32,314 nucleotides of DNA from Bacillota bacterium (GTDB taxonomy: Bacteria > Bacillota > Sulfobacillia > Sulfobacillales > Sulfobacillaceae), in contig JAJYHT010000041.1 of NCBI GenBank assembly GCA_021784595.1, positions 1-32,314 on the forward strand, given 5' to 3'. A program made the position numbers and the translations under genes. The notes beneath the pieces are model-generated. The model was not told where the DNA came from and did no database searches. It worked only from the letters and a program-made list of their open reading frames with translations. This document shows, piece by piece, positions 7,450 through 15,242 of the stretch; position 1 is the stretch's first letter, and every line of letters begins with the position of its first letter.

Positions 7450-8377
7450 TTCGTCGCCACTGCGTATTCTATTTATGGGCACTCCGGAGTATGCCCGCAT
7501 CATAGGAGAAGGGTTGGCCCAACAACCGAATCTCTTGCTGCGGGTGGTAACCAGACCCGACGCGCCCGCAGGTCGGGGATATAAGATGACGCCATCACCG
7601 GTGGCCAGGTGGGCTATCGACCAAGGTCTAGAGCTCGATCGTCCGCAGCGCCTTACTGAGATGCTGCCGGTATGGCAGGCGTTCGATCCAGATCTGATTG
7701 TGACGGCCGCATACGGGCGCATATTGAAGCCAGGGCTTTTAACCCTTGCAAAACTGGGAGCAGTTAACCTTCATGCTTCTTTGCTGCCACGCTGGAGAGG
7801 GCCCAATCCCATTGCGTGGGCAATCAGGGCAGGCGATGCCATGACCGGAGTCTCATTGATGAAAATGGACGCTGGCGTGGATACGGGGCCGGTGTACGCG
7901 CAACGCGCGATACCGATTGGGGCTCGCGTGTCGACAGGCGCTTTGACTAAGGAATTGGCCCATCTGGCGCGCGACTTGCTGCTGGAAAGCCTCCCCAGGG
8001 TGGTGGCGGGCATTTTGGCGCCAGTACCTCAAGATAACCAGAGGGCTAGCCAGGCCCCAAAGTTTTTATCCCAAGAATCAGAGATTTCCTGGCAGCAAAC
8101 GGCAGTCGAAATAGACCGCAGGGTGCGAAGCATGAGTCCAGAGCCTCGAGCTCATACTACTTTTCGTGGACAGCGCATTCAAATCCTCGAGGTGATGCCG
8201 CAGGAACTAGCTGGCCTGGAGCCCGGGCAATTACGGTTTGACAAGGAGGGTGTTATCGTGGGAGCGGGAATAGGAGCTGTCCGATTGTTGAAGATCAAAC
8301 CTATCGGAAAACGGGAGATGGCTGCCGGTGATTGGAGCCGGGGCATTAAGCACCAGGATTCGGAGCGATTCGAATGA
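7445..8377 (+). CDS. fmt: Methionyl-tRNA formyltransferase
   Basis: Fmt transfers a formyl group from 10-formyl-THF to initiator Met-tRNA. Visible motifs are ILFMGTPEYARII at the N-terminus, HASLLPRWRGPNPI with the catalytic His region, GDAMTGVSLMKMDAGVDTGPV, and a C-terminal OB-like domain. The start is uncertain: the first ATG (7475) would delete the first beta-strand residues LRILF, and no ATG, GTG or TTG occurs in this frame between that codon and the upstream in-frame TGA (7403-7405). ATT at 7445, which overlaps the def stop and lies about 6 nt after gaggtggt, gives the family N-terminus; CTG 7460 is an alternative with no ribosome binding site. Both would be rare starts. The end overlaps rsmB by 4 nt. 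Confidence 0.88.
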   Translation: MNSSPLRILFMGTPEYARIIGEGLAQQPNLLLRVVTRPDAPAGRGYKMTPSPVARWAIDQGLELDRPQRLTEMLPVWQAFDPDLIVTAAYGRILKPGLLTLAKLGAVNLHASLLPRWRGPNPIAWAIRAGDAMTGVSLMKMDAGVDTGPVYAQRAIPIGARVSTGALTKELAHLARDLLLESLPRVVAGILAPVPQDNQRASQAPKFLSQESEISWQQTAVEIDRRVRSMSPEPRAHTTFRGQRIQILEVMPQELAGLEPGQLRFDKEGVIVGAGIGAVRLLKIKPIGKREMAAGDWSRGIKHQDSERFE

Positions 8378-9720
8378 CCACCACGGGCCAAGCCCGCGAC
8401 GAGGCGCTTAAAGTGTTGCAACGGGTGCGTCAGAATGTGCCGGTGGCCGAAGCATTGGCCGCATCGCATCGTGCAACGGCGATGTCAGCCAATGATAGGG
8501 CGTTAATGACCCAACTGGTTTACGGGGTGTTGCGCCATCGCCGCTATTTAGACGCCCTCATGGAGCCTTTCCTGCAACAGGCGCTCGAACCGGACGTCCG
8601 GGAAATTTTGCGCATGGCATTCTTTCAACTGCGATTTCTGGACCGGGTGCCGGCATACGCGGTAGTGAATGCGGCCGTTGAGCAGACAAAGGTTGTCCAG
8701 CCCAAAGCATCCCGAATGGTCAATGCCATTTTACGGCGCGGACAAGAATATGAATTGAAAGATCCGCCACTGGCGGTGGCCTATTCGCATCCGGATTGGT
8801 TAGTGGCCCGTTGGGCCAAGCGATTTGGAGACAGACTGGGCGATATCTTAAAAGAAAACAACCGCATACCGCCATTGACGCTGCGGATCAATCGCGTCAA
8901 CACGACAACCAAAGACGTCCTGGCGGCATTGAACCAACAAGGGATTGAAGCGGCCGCTTCGGAATTTTTACCGGAAGCGGTGCGCGTCTTCGGGTCCGTA
9001 TGGCTGGAGGACTGGGCGCTCTTCCAAGAGGGCAAAGTGTCCGTGCAAGATGAGAGCGGCATGCTGGTCAGCCGCATTCTGGATCCCCAACCGGGAGACC
9101 TGGTGTTGGATGTTGCCGCGGGTGTGGGAGGAAAAACCGGCCACATTGCGGAGTTGACGGCAGGTCAAGCAGAGATTGTAGCAGTCGATGTTTCTGATCG
9201 CAGATTGGGTCTTCTGCGCCAAAATCTCAGCCGCTTGGGCATGGCGTCTTCGGTCAAAACCATCGTCGGCGATGCTCGCAATGTTGTCCCCGATACTTTG
9301 GCAGAATCTTTTGACAGGGTGTTGGTCGATGCCCCGTGCAGCAACTTAGGAGTGCTCAGACGACGTGTGGACGCGCGGTGGAAAAAGAGTGTCGATGACT
9401 TTGCTACCCATCAACGCACGCAAACGATGCTGCTAGAGGCGGCCGTTTTAGCAACCAAACCCGGTGGGGTGATTGTCTATAGTACGTGCTCCATCGAGCC
9501 GGAGGAAACTACTGAGGTAGTGAGCCAGATACAAGCCCAATTTCCCCACCTGCTAAAAGAATCCGTTACAGACTGGCTACCTCATCCGGCTCTGCAACAA
9601 GCCGTTATGGATGGCACCTTGACCATTGTACCGGGAGATTTTGGGATGGATGGTTTTTTTATTGCGCGATTTCGCAAGCTAAGAGAGAAGGAAAAATTAG
9701 ATGACATCAGAAAATCCTGA
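8374..9720 (+). CDS. rsmB: 16S rRNA (cytosine-967-C5)-methyltransferase
   Basis: The 448-residue protein has a NusB-like RNA-binding domain (about 1-130: ARDEALKVLQRVR through LVYGVLRHRRYLDALM) and a Rossmann methyltransferase domain. SAM-binding motif I is DVAAGVGGKTGHIAEL (about 246). The motif IV catalytic-pair Cys is in DAPCSNLGVLRRR (about 320), and the nucleophilic Cys is in YSTCSIEPEE (about 369). Both Cys are the hallmark of RNA m5C methyltransferases. It methylates C967 of 16S rRNA in E. coli; the same target is inferred here. It starts in an ATGA overlap with fmt and overlaps rlmN by 20 nt, the common Firmicute order fmt-rsmB-rlmN. Confidence 0.93.
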   Translation: MTTTGQARDEALKVLQRVRQNVPVAEALAASHRATAMSANDRALMTQLVYGVLRHRRYLDALMEPFLQQALEPDVREILRMAFFQLRFLDRVPAYAVVNAAVEQTKVVQPKASRMVNAILRRGQEYELKDPPLAVAYSHPDWLVARWAKRFGDRLGDILKENNRIPPLTLRINRVNTTTKDVLAALNQQGIEAAASEFLPEAVRVFGSVWLEDWALFQEGKVSVQDESGMLVSRILDPQPGDLVLDVAAGVGGKTGHIAELTAGQAEIVAVDVSDRRLGLLRQNLSRLGMASSVKTIVGDARNVVPDTLAESFDRVLVDAPCSNLGVLRRRVDARWKKSVDDFATHQRTQTMLLEAAVLATKPGGVIVYSTCSIEPEETTEVVSQIQAQFPHLLKESVTDWLPHPALQQAVMDGTLTIVPGDFGMDGFFIARFRKLREKEKLDDIRKS

Positions 9721-10753
9721 TGTGCTGTCGGCATCTCCCGAAGAATTAGCTTCGCTGCTAACCGAAGCGGGAGAGCCAAGGTTTCGCGGACGCCAACTTT
9801 TTGAGTGGCTCTGGCTTCATGGAGTAGAGAGCTATGATGAAATCACCGTGTGGCCTAAAGCCCTGCGGATAAAAATGGCCCAAGCACTGCCCTTGGTACG
9901 TCTTGTGGCTGAACACACCCAAGTGGCCCGCGATGGCACCACAAAACTACTCTTAAGACTGGCCGACGGAAACCGAGTGGAAACCGTTCTGCTTCCTCAT
10001 CCTTATGGCTATAGTGTTTGCGTCTCTTCTCAAGTGGGATGCAATATGGGGTGCCATTTTTGCGCATCGGGCCTGTTGGGCAAAAAACGCAATCTGACAG
10101 CCGGGGAAATGCTGGATCAGATTCGGTACGCCCAAAAACTCCTGCAGGACCGCGGACAGCGGGTCAGCCGCGTCGATTTAATGGGAATTGGCGAGCCCTT
10201 GGACAACTATCAGGAAATGGTCCGGTTTCTTCACTTGTTGCACCAACCGCCAGGCTTCAACCTTAGCTACCGCCATGTCACGGTCTCCACTAGCGGCCTG
10301 GTGCCTGCCATCTACCGATTGGCCGACGAAGGTATGCCACTAACTTTGGCGGTGTCCTTGCACGCTCCCACCGATGAGTTGCGCTTGTCCTTGATGCCGG
10401 TCAACAAAGCGTTCCCGTTGGCCCGGCTCATCCCGGCCTGCCAGTATTACAGCGAAACTACTGGACGGCGAGTCAGTTTCGAATATGCCATGTTGGATGG
10501 CATTAACGATTCAGACGAAGCGGCGCGCCAACTAGTCGATTTAATCCGAGGATTTCCGTGTCACGTTAATTTGATTCCGTGGAATCCTGTCGAAGAACAC
10601 CCATTTCAACCATCTCCTTTAACTCGAGTTCGACAGTTTCAAGAATTAGTGCAAGATCATGGAATTTCTTGTACGATACGAAAAGAGCTAGGACAAGAGA
10701 TTGACGCCGCGTGTGGCCAGTTGCGTCGCCGCGAGGAGGAGATTTTACGGTAA
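9701..10753 (+). CDS. rlmN: Dual-specificity 23S rRNA/tRNA adenine-C2 methyltransferase, radical SAM
   Basis: RlmN methylates A2503 in 23S rRNA and A37 in certain tRNAs by a radical-SAM, Cys-relay mechanism. The 350-residue chain shows the [4Fe-4S] motif C114-x3-C118-x2-C121 (GCNMGCHFCASG). It has the N-terminal RNA-binding segment FRGRQLFEWLW, GIGEPLDN, VSLHAP, the substrate-binding stretch VNLIPWNPV, and a late Cys (AACGQL, about 341) that would carry the methyl-Cys intermediate. Start ATG 9701 is preceded by agagaagg and lies inside the end of rsmB. The reading frame overlaps the following phosphatase gene. Cfr-type resistance enzymes are homologous, but the conserved chromosomal position favours RlmN. 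Confidence 0.93.
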   Translation: MTSENPDVLSASPEELASLLTEAGEPRFRGRQLFEWLWLHGVESYDEITVWPKALRIKMAQALPLVRLVAEHTQVARDGTTKLLLRLADGNRVETVLLPHPYGYSVCVSSQVGCNMGCHFCASGLLGKKRNLTAGEMLDQIRYAQKLLQDRGQRVSRVDLMGIGEPLDNYQEMVRFLHLLHQPPGFNLSYRHVTVSTSGLVPAIYRLADEGMPLTLAVSLHAPTDELRLSLMPVNKAFPLARLIPACQYYSETTGRRVSFEYAMLDGINDSDEAARQLVDLIRGFPCHVNLIPWNPVEEHPFQPSPLTRVRQFQELVQDHGISCTIRKELGQEIDAACGQLRRREEEILR

Positions 10754-11487
10754 AGACCTACGGGCAATCGCATCGAGGGTTGGTACGTCTTCGCAATGAA
10801 GACAGCCTTTTAATGCGGTCGGTTGATTTCGACGGATATTTAATCGCGGTAGCGGACGGCATCGGTGGGGGACCTAGTGGCGGGGAAGCCAGCCGATTGG
10901 CGTTGCAGACGCTCGATGATGCAGTGGGAATTCTGGTTAAAGACGTGTCCAGACTGGTATCGGCAGTCTCTCTAGCCAACCGCCGCCTGTTCGAAGTGGC
11001 GCAGGAAGAAGAGTCTTTGCATGGAATGGGAACCACGTTGACCGCCGCTATCTTATATCCTGCACGTCTGTTTTTAGCTCACGTGGGAGATTCTCGCGCC
11101 TATCGACTCAAAGTCGATGAAATGGTGCGGCTTACAGCGGACCATTCGGTGGCGGGGGAGATGGAACGTGCGGGGTCCCTGACCCAAGATGAAGCGATGC
11201 ATCATCCGCGCCGTCACGTGCTGACCCGTGCCATCGGACCCTTTGACCGCGTGCGTGTGGATGTAGCCGACTTAGCCTGGCAAACCGATGATCGACTGCT
11301 CTTGTGCACTGATGGTTTATCTTCGGTAGTGCCTGACGAAGAGATTTTCCGGATGAGCCAGCGGTTTTCTGGCCAAAATTTGGTTGACGCTTTAATTGAA
11401 ACCGCGCTTTCGCGCGGGGGACCCGACAATGTCACCGTGGTGTTGGCAGAAGTGGTGCAGGATGTGGGTGACGGTCATGGTAGGTAA
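10711..11487 (+). CDS. PP2C-family Ser/Thr protein phosphatase
   Basis: The phosphatase is the likely partner that dephosphorylates the kinase encoded immediately downstream and its targets (PrpC/Stp type). PP2C metal-binding motifs are all present: RNEDSLL, VADGIGGGPSGGEAS, GMGTTLTAAIL, AHVGDSRAYRL, LTADHSV, LLLCTDGLSS and GGPDNVTVV. The start is uncertain. GTG 10711 adds about 12 residues before the family start and has only a weak upstream AGGA. An excellent ribosome binding site (aggagga, 10734-10740) instead points to ACG 10747, with no canonical start in this frame between GTG 10711 and TTG 10780, which would remove the first strand. The gene overlaps rlmN by up to 43 nt and the kinase by 11 nt. 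Confidence 0.9.
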   Translation: MWPVASPRGGDFTVKTYGQSHRGLVRLRNEDSLLMRSVDFDGYLIAVADGIGGGPSGGEASRLALQTLDDAVGILVKDVSRLVSAVSLANRRLFEVAQEEESLHGMGTTLTAAILYPARLFLAHVGDSRAYRLKVDEMVRLTADHSVAGEMERAGSLTQDEAMHHPRRHVLTRAIGPFDRVRVDVADLAWQTDDRLLLCTDGLSSVVPDEEIFRMSQRFSGQNLVDALIETALSRGGPDNVTVVLAEVVQDVGDGHGR

Positions 11488-13390
11488 GGTTTTAGGGGGA
11501 CGCTACGAGGTTTTAGAGCGGATTGGCACCGGCGGCATGTCGCTTGTCTATCGCGCTCGGGACCTGACACTGAATCGCCTGGTCGCGGTTAAAATTTTGA
11601 AACATCAATGGGCAGAAGATGAGGAGGTGGTGCGGCGCTTCGACCAGGAGGCACGTTCTGCGGCATCCTTAGTCAACCGCCACATCGTGCAGGTTTATGA
11701 CGTCGGTCGGGAAGAGCCCGATGTCCACTATATGATTATGGAACTGGTCGCCGGCGAACCATTACGCACCAAGATAGACCGTGACGCGCCGTTGCCTGTC
11801 ATGGAAGCGTTGGACATTGTTGACCAAGTGGCGGCGGGCCTGGAAGCAGCCCATAGCAACAAAGTGGTGCATCGTGACATTAAACCGCAAAATATTTTAC
11901 TGGCCGAAGACGGCACGGCTAAAGTCACTGACTTCGGAATTGCTTATGCGGCAACTTCGGGGACCTTGGTCAATACCGGGTCCATGCTGGGCACCGTGCA
12001 ATATCTCAGTCCGGAACAAGCTCGTGGCAAATCCGTAGGCCCGCAGTCCGACTTGTATTCATTAGGTGTGGTGCTGTTTGAAATGCTCACCGGACGGCTG
12101 CCCTTCGAAGGCGAAAGCGCGATCGGCGTGGCCATCAAACACCTGCAGGACGAAGCGCCTAAAGTGCAAAGCCTGCGTCCAGACATTCCCGACGCGGTAA
12201 GCCGGATTGTAGAGCGTTCCTTGGCCAAAGACTCTGCCGAACGTTATCGCACAGCGCAAGCATTTCGACAGGATGTCGCGCAGGTGTTGCATCCCGATCC
12301 GGTACCGGCCGTGTCCGCACTGCCCGAATCAGAGCTAGCCAACCGCAGCGTCGTCGCGGAAACTGCTAAAAAAAAGCCCAAGGGCCCTCGAAAACCTCGA
12401 CCGCGGTGGATTCCTTGGGCCATTGGGGTCGCTATGCTGTTGCTGTTGGCGGGAGGAAGCCTCTACGCCTTTAACAAATGGTTGGATGTACCTTCGGTAT
12501 CTGTGCCTAATGTCAAGGGACAGTCCTTGGTGAGTGCCAAAATACATTTGGAAAGCGTGCGCTTGACGGCGACAATCGTGGGCCGAGCACCCTCGACACA
12601 CCTGCCCAAAAACTATGTCATTAATGAAATTCCCGGCGCCGGGACGCTAGTCAAAGAGGGTCAATCAGTACAGCTGGTATTGTCTTCGGGACCCATTGAG
12701 GTCAGCGTGCCCAACGTCAAAGGACAGGATATTTTCCTGGCCAAGCAAGAATTGAGCACATTGCAACTGCATGTGACCGTGCACCAGGTAACCAGTCAAC
12801 AACCCCAAGGACTGGTGATCAGACAATCGCCGACGCCAGGCACGATGCTGCCCCAAGGCCGGACGGTAACCATCTGGGTTTCCAACGGTCCGCCGGCGGC
12901 AGCTCAAACCATGCCCAATCTGGAAGCTCTGACGGTATCGGAAGCAGCCAGTGAACTGATTGGACTGAATCTTACGGTGGGAACCCCTAATGTGACTTAT
13001 AGCACGCAACCGGTCAATACCATAATCGACCAGAATCCCGAGCCGTATGCTGCCATCTCTGGAACCTCTTCAGTTAGTGTGACGGTTTCAGAGGGCCCTA
13101 GTCCTCAGAGCGCGAACTTGCCGAAAAATGTTCAAATGTTAACGTGGCAGATTCCGTCCACCGCGCAGCCTAAATCGGTATTGAAGGTGGTAGTAACCGA
13201 CAGTGCGAACAACGAAGAGGTGTTTTACCAGCAGGTTAACCCAGGAACGCCCGTGCAGATCCCGGTGACCTGGTTTGGCACCACGGGTCAAATGCTGGTG
13301 TTTTTGAATGGTCAGGCGCAGGCGCCTCAAGTGCTCACGTCCAATACCGGCACTTCGACGCCGCCCGGCACTACCGGAAATGGGACTTAA
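11477..13390 (+). CDS. prkC: Membrane Ser/Thr protein kinase with PASTA repeats (PknB/PrkC type)
   Basis: The 637-residue kinase starts at ATG 11477, overlapping the phosphatase stop. Kinase domain (10-272): glycine loop GTGGMS (17-22), Lys39 in VAVKILK, HRD at 132-134, DFG at 152-154, and an activation segment rich in Thr/Ser before YLSPEQARG. A basic juxtamembrane stretch (KKKPKGPRKPRPR) leads to one membrane helix (about 311-331). The outside part holds three PASTA repeats (about 341-408, 409-475, 476-545), which in relatives bind muropeptides or lipid II. After them come about 90 residues of a separate beta-rich domain and a Thr/Gly/Pro tail. In spore formers such kinases sense peptidoglycan fragments and affect germination and cell-wall control; here that is inferred. 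The C-terminal domain is not part of the minimal PrkC layout. Confidence 0.92.
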   Translation: MVGKVLGGRYEVLERIGTGGMSLVYRARDLTLNRLVAVKILKHQWAEDEEVVRRFDQEARSAASLVNRHIVQVYDVGREEPDVHYMIMELVAGEPLRTKIDRDAPLPVMEALDIVDQVAAGLEAAHSNKVVHRDIKPQNILLAEDGTAKVTDFGIAYAATSGTLVNTGSMLGTVQYLSPEQARGKSVGPQSDLYSLGVVLFEMLTGRLPFEGESAIGVAIKHLQDEAPKVQSLRPDIPDAVSRIVERSLAKDSAERYRTAQAFRQDVAQVLHPDPVPAVSALPESELANRSVVAETAKKKPKGPRKPRPRWIPWAIGVAMLLLLAGGSLYAFNKWLDVPSVSVPNVKGQSLVSAKIHLESVRLTATIVGRAPSTHLPKNYVINEIPGAGTLVKEGQSVQLVLSSGPIEVSVPNVKGQDIFLAKQELSTLQLHVTVHQVTSQQPQGLVIRQSPTPGTMLPQGRTVTIWVSNGPPAAAQTMPNLEALTVSEAASELIGLNLTVGTPNVTYSTQPVNTIIDQNPEPYAAISGTSSVSVTVSEGPSPQSANLPKNVQMLTWQIPSTAQPKSVLKVVVTDSANNEEVFYQQVNPGTPVQIPVTWFGTTGQMLVFLNGQAQAPQVLTSNTGTSTPPGTTGNGT

Positions 13391-13393
13391 GGC

Positions 13394-14257
13394 ATGCCGG
13401 AGGGATTAGTCACCTTGCTGGAAGCCAATCGACCAACGGTCACCACATCGACGGGCACCCAATTTTTATGTTATTTGCGAGGGCGCGTGCGCCGCGACGC
13501 CGGGCGCATCATGGTTGGCGACCGGGTGGAATTTGAACCCACGGAAAACAATGAAGCCATTATTACCAGAATTCTGCCGCGTGGCCGCCAGTTAATCCGC
13601 CCCCCAGTTGCCAACATTAGAGGAATATTTGCTTGTTTTTCCTTGACTTATCCTTCGGGAAATTTGGAGCTGTTGGATAAGCGACTGGTGTTAGCGGCAC
13701 TAGACGGCATTGAAGCTGAGATTGTGGTCACCAAAGTAGATTTAGTTAATGACACTGAACGACTCCATCAATTACTTTCACTGTACCGGTCGATTGGATA
13801 TCGAACCTGGAGCCTTAGCGTGGTCGACGAAACAGGAATTGCCGAATGGCTCTCCACCCCACGTGACGGGATTTGGGTCTTGACGGGAGAAAGCGGCGTA
13901 GGCAAGTCCTCCTTGATTCGGCGGACAATTCCCCATGCCGCCATCGAAACCGCAGATTTAAGCCGCATCGGGAGGGGCCAGCAGACGACCCGCTGGGTGC
14001 GGCTCCTGCCCATTCATAATTTTTGGTTGGCCGATACTCCAGGATACACCGCGTTGGAAAAAGAGGGCGCCGATCCGCGTCTGATTGCGTCTGCTTTTTG
14101 GGAGTGGCGCAACGTGAGATGCCGCTTCCCCGATTGCTCGCACCGCACCGAACCCGAGTGCCAAGTGGTGGCGGGCGTATCTGGGGGACAATTTGCGCAG
14201 ACCCGCTACGACCATTATCGATTAATGCTGGAACAGTGGGCGAAACGATGGAATTGA
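13394..14257 (+). CDS. rsgA: Ribosome small-subunit biogenesis GTPase RsgA
   Basis: The 287-residue circularly permuted GTPase acts in late 30S maturation. It has an N-terminal OB fold (about 1-70, GRVRRDAGRIMVGDRVEF). The GTPase motifs come in permuted order: G4 TKVD, then G1 GESGVGKSSL, then G3 DTPG. A C-terminal zinc site is formed by C-x4-C-x-H-x5-C (CRFPDCSHRTEPEC). The switch I region includes GRGQQTTR, where many family members have GRHTTT. The start ATG 13394 follows the kinase stop by 3 nt; the end overlaps the next gene by 10 nt. The phosphatase-kinase-rsgA-rpe order is conserved in Firmicutes. Confidence 0.93.
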   Translation: MPEGLVTLLEANRPTVTTSTGTQFLCYLRGRVRRDAGRIMVGDRVEFEPTENNEAIITRILPRGRQLIRPPVANIRGIFACFSLTYPSGNLELLDKRLVLAALDGIEAEIVVTKVDLVNDTERLHQLLSLYRSIGYRTWSLSVVDETGIAEWLSTPRDGIWVLTGESGVGKSSLIRRTIPHAAIETADLSRIGRGQQTTRWVRLLPIHNFWLADTPGYTALEKEGADPRLIASAFWEWRNVRCRFPDCSHRTEPECQVVAGVSGGQFAQTRYDHYRLMLEQWAKRWN

Positions 14258-14775
14258 CCACACCGCGCCGCGGGCTCATCGTGTCGGGCGGTCTGCCCTT
14301 TTCTAGCGCTGGCGTTGACGTGCTGCATATCGACTTAGTGTGTGACCAGATCGAACCCACGCTGCAATTGGTGGACAACATCCGACAGGATACTGAGCTG
14401 CCCATCGACCTGCATATGATAAAAGGGTGCCAAACAATCTCGGCAGATGTCTGGCATCGCCACGGCGTCGACCTGATATCTCGGGACTGGAGTGCAGCCC
14501 TTGGCCTGGATGATTTTAAAAGCTTGCGCCAATTCGGCCTACTGTGTGGAGTGGTCTTCGGACGGTGGAGTGAGGTCTTAGAGGAAGAGCTACTGCAAGC
14601 GTGGCCATGGATTGACATGGTCACGGTGACCAGTTCGGATCCGTGCTATGAAAGAGCGTTAGCCTGGCTCATCCAGCACAGAGGGCAGCACAACCATCGC
14701 CCACTAGTCGCGCTAAAAGGCCGACTGGATATCCTCAACGTGGACATTGCGATGGCGGACGCTACATCTTCTTAA
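14248..14775 (+). CDS. Degenerate ribulose-phosphate 3-epimerase-like protein
   Basis: The 175-residue protein sits exactly where rpe is expected, overlapping rsgA by 10 nt. Its first half matches Rpe: SAGVDVLHIDLVCDQ aligns with the GGAD-HIDVMDG strand, keeping His27 and Asp29, and LPIDLHMI aligns with LPLDVHLM, keeping Asp54 and His56. The rest is eroded. There is no MDG-FVPN segment, the VNPGFGGQ phosphate loop is replaced by VTSSDPCYE, and the VDGG strand carrying the second catalytic Asp reads LVALKGRLD. It is about 45 residues shorter than normal Rpe. I infer loss of epimerase activity, perhaps with a retained structural or regulatory role, since the frame is intact and codon use resembles its neighbours. 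A true rpe would have to exist elsewhere. Confidence 0.65.
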   Translation: MELTTPRRGLIVSGGLPFSSAGVDVLHIDLVCDQIEPTLQLVDNIRQDTELPIDLHMIKGCQTISADVWHRHGVDLISRDWSAALGLDDFKSLRQFGLLCGVVFGRWSEVLEEELLQAWPWIDMVTVTSSDPCYERALAWLIQHRGQHNHRPLVALKGRLDILNVDIAMADATSS

Positions 14776-14862
14776 ATCATGCACCTTTTGCCGCAAGCTC
14801 CGTACCATGATGAGTGTCACTTCTGGTGATGCATCGGGAGGCCCGGCAAAGGAGGGAAGATT

Positions 14863-15084
14863 ATGCGTCCCATCCGCGGTTCATGGAGGGCCCGTCGGCA
14901 AATGCCATATAGGCTAGGGGGTGTCGGACTCGCACTGGTGGGTGGAATTCTGATCATTAAAATTCTGCCGCTTTGGACTTGGGCGGTCGGTATCGGGTTA
15001 TGGCTGGTGTGGGCAGGACTGGGGCCTGTGTTGGTGGGAGGACTGTTGATATGGGTTGGATATCGATTATTCGTGGTGCGATAA
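14863..15084 (+). CDS. Small two-span membrane protein of unknown function
   Basis: ATG 14863 is preceded by a perfect ribosome binding site (aaaggaggg, 14848-14856). The 73-residue product has a very basic N-terminus (RPIRGSWRARRQ), then two to three hydrophobic stretches (VGLALVGGILIIKIL; WAVGIGLWLVWAG; LGPVLVGGLLIWVGYRLF) separated by short turns, and ends VVR. I do not recognise a family. It lies 29 nt upstream of spoVM and could be co-transcribed with it, which makes a sporulation role possible but unproven. The 87 bp between the epimerase-like gene and this start show no clear promoter or terminator. Confidence 0.7.
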   Translation: MRPIRGSWRARRQMPYRLGGVGLALVGGILIIKILPLWTWAVGIGLWLVWAGLGPVLVGGLLIWVGYRLFVVR

Positions 15085-15113
15085 GTCGATACTAGAAGGG
15101 AGTGGGGGAGCAA

Positions 15114-15200
15114 ATGCGGGTACAGGTGGTAAAGGTTCCGCGCGTAGTAGGCAGAGTGTTGCAATTTGTGTTAGGATTTTGGGCGCGAGACAAGCATTAA
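15114..15200 (+). CDS. spoVM: Stage V sporulation protein M, curvature-sensing coat-assembly peptide
   Basis: A 28-residue ORF starting at ATG 15114 after a purine-rich ribosome binding site (gtgggggagc). It matches SpoVM position by position: Lys7, Pro9, Gly13, Leu20, Gly21 and Asp26 coincide with the Bacillus protein, and the rest keeps an amphipathic, basic-hydrophobic helix (VVKVPRVVGRVLQFVLGFW). In Bacillus this peptide embeds in the convex outer forespore membrane, recruits the coat ATPase SpoIVA and is needed for coat and cortex formation. Pro9 is the residue that sets the shallow membrane insertion. The position between the rpe locus and rpmB is also that of spoVM in Bacillus. It is easily missed because of its size. 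Confidence 0.88.
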   Translation: MRVQVVKVPRVVGRVLQFVLGFWARDKH

Positions 15201-15242
15201 TGCAACCTATGATTAATGCCGGATGGGAAGGACGGGTGATGG

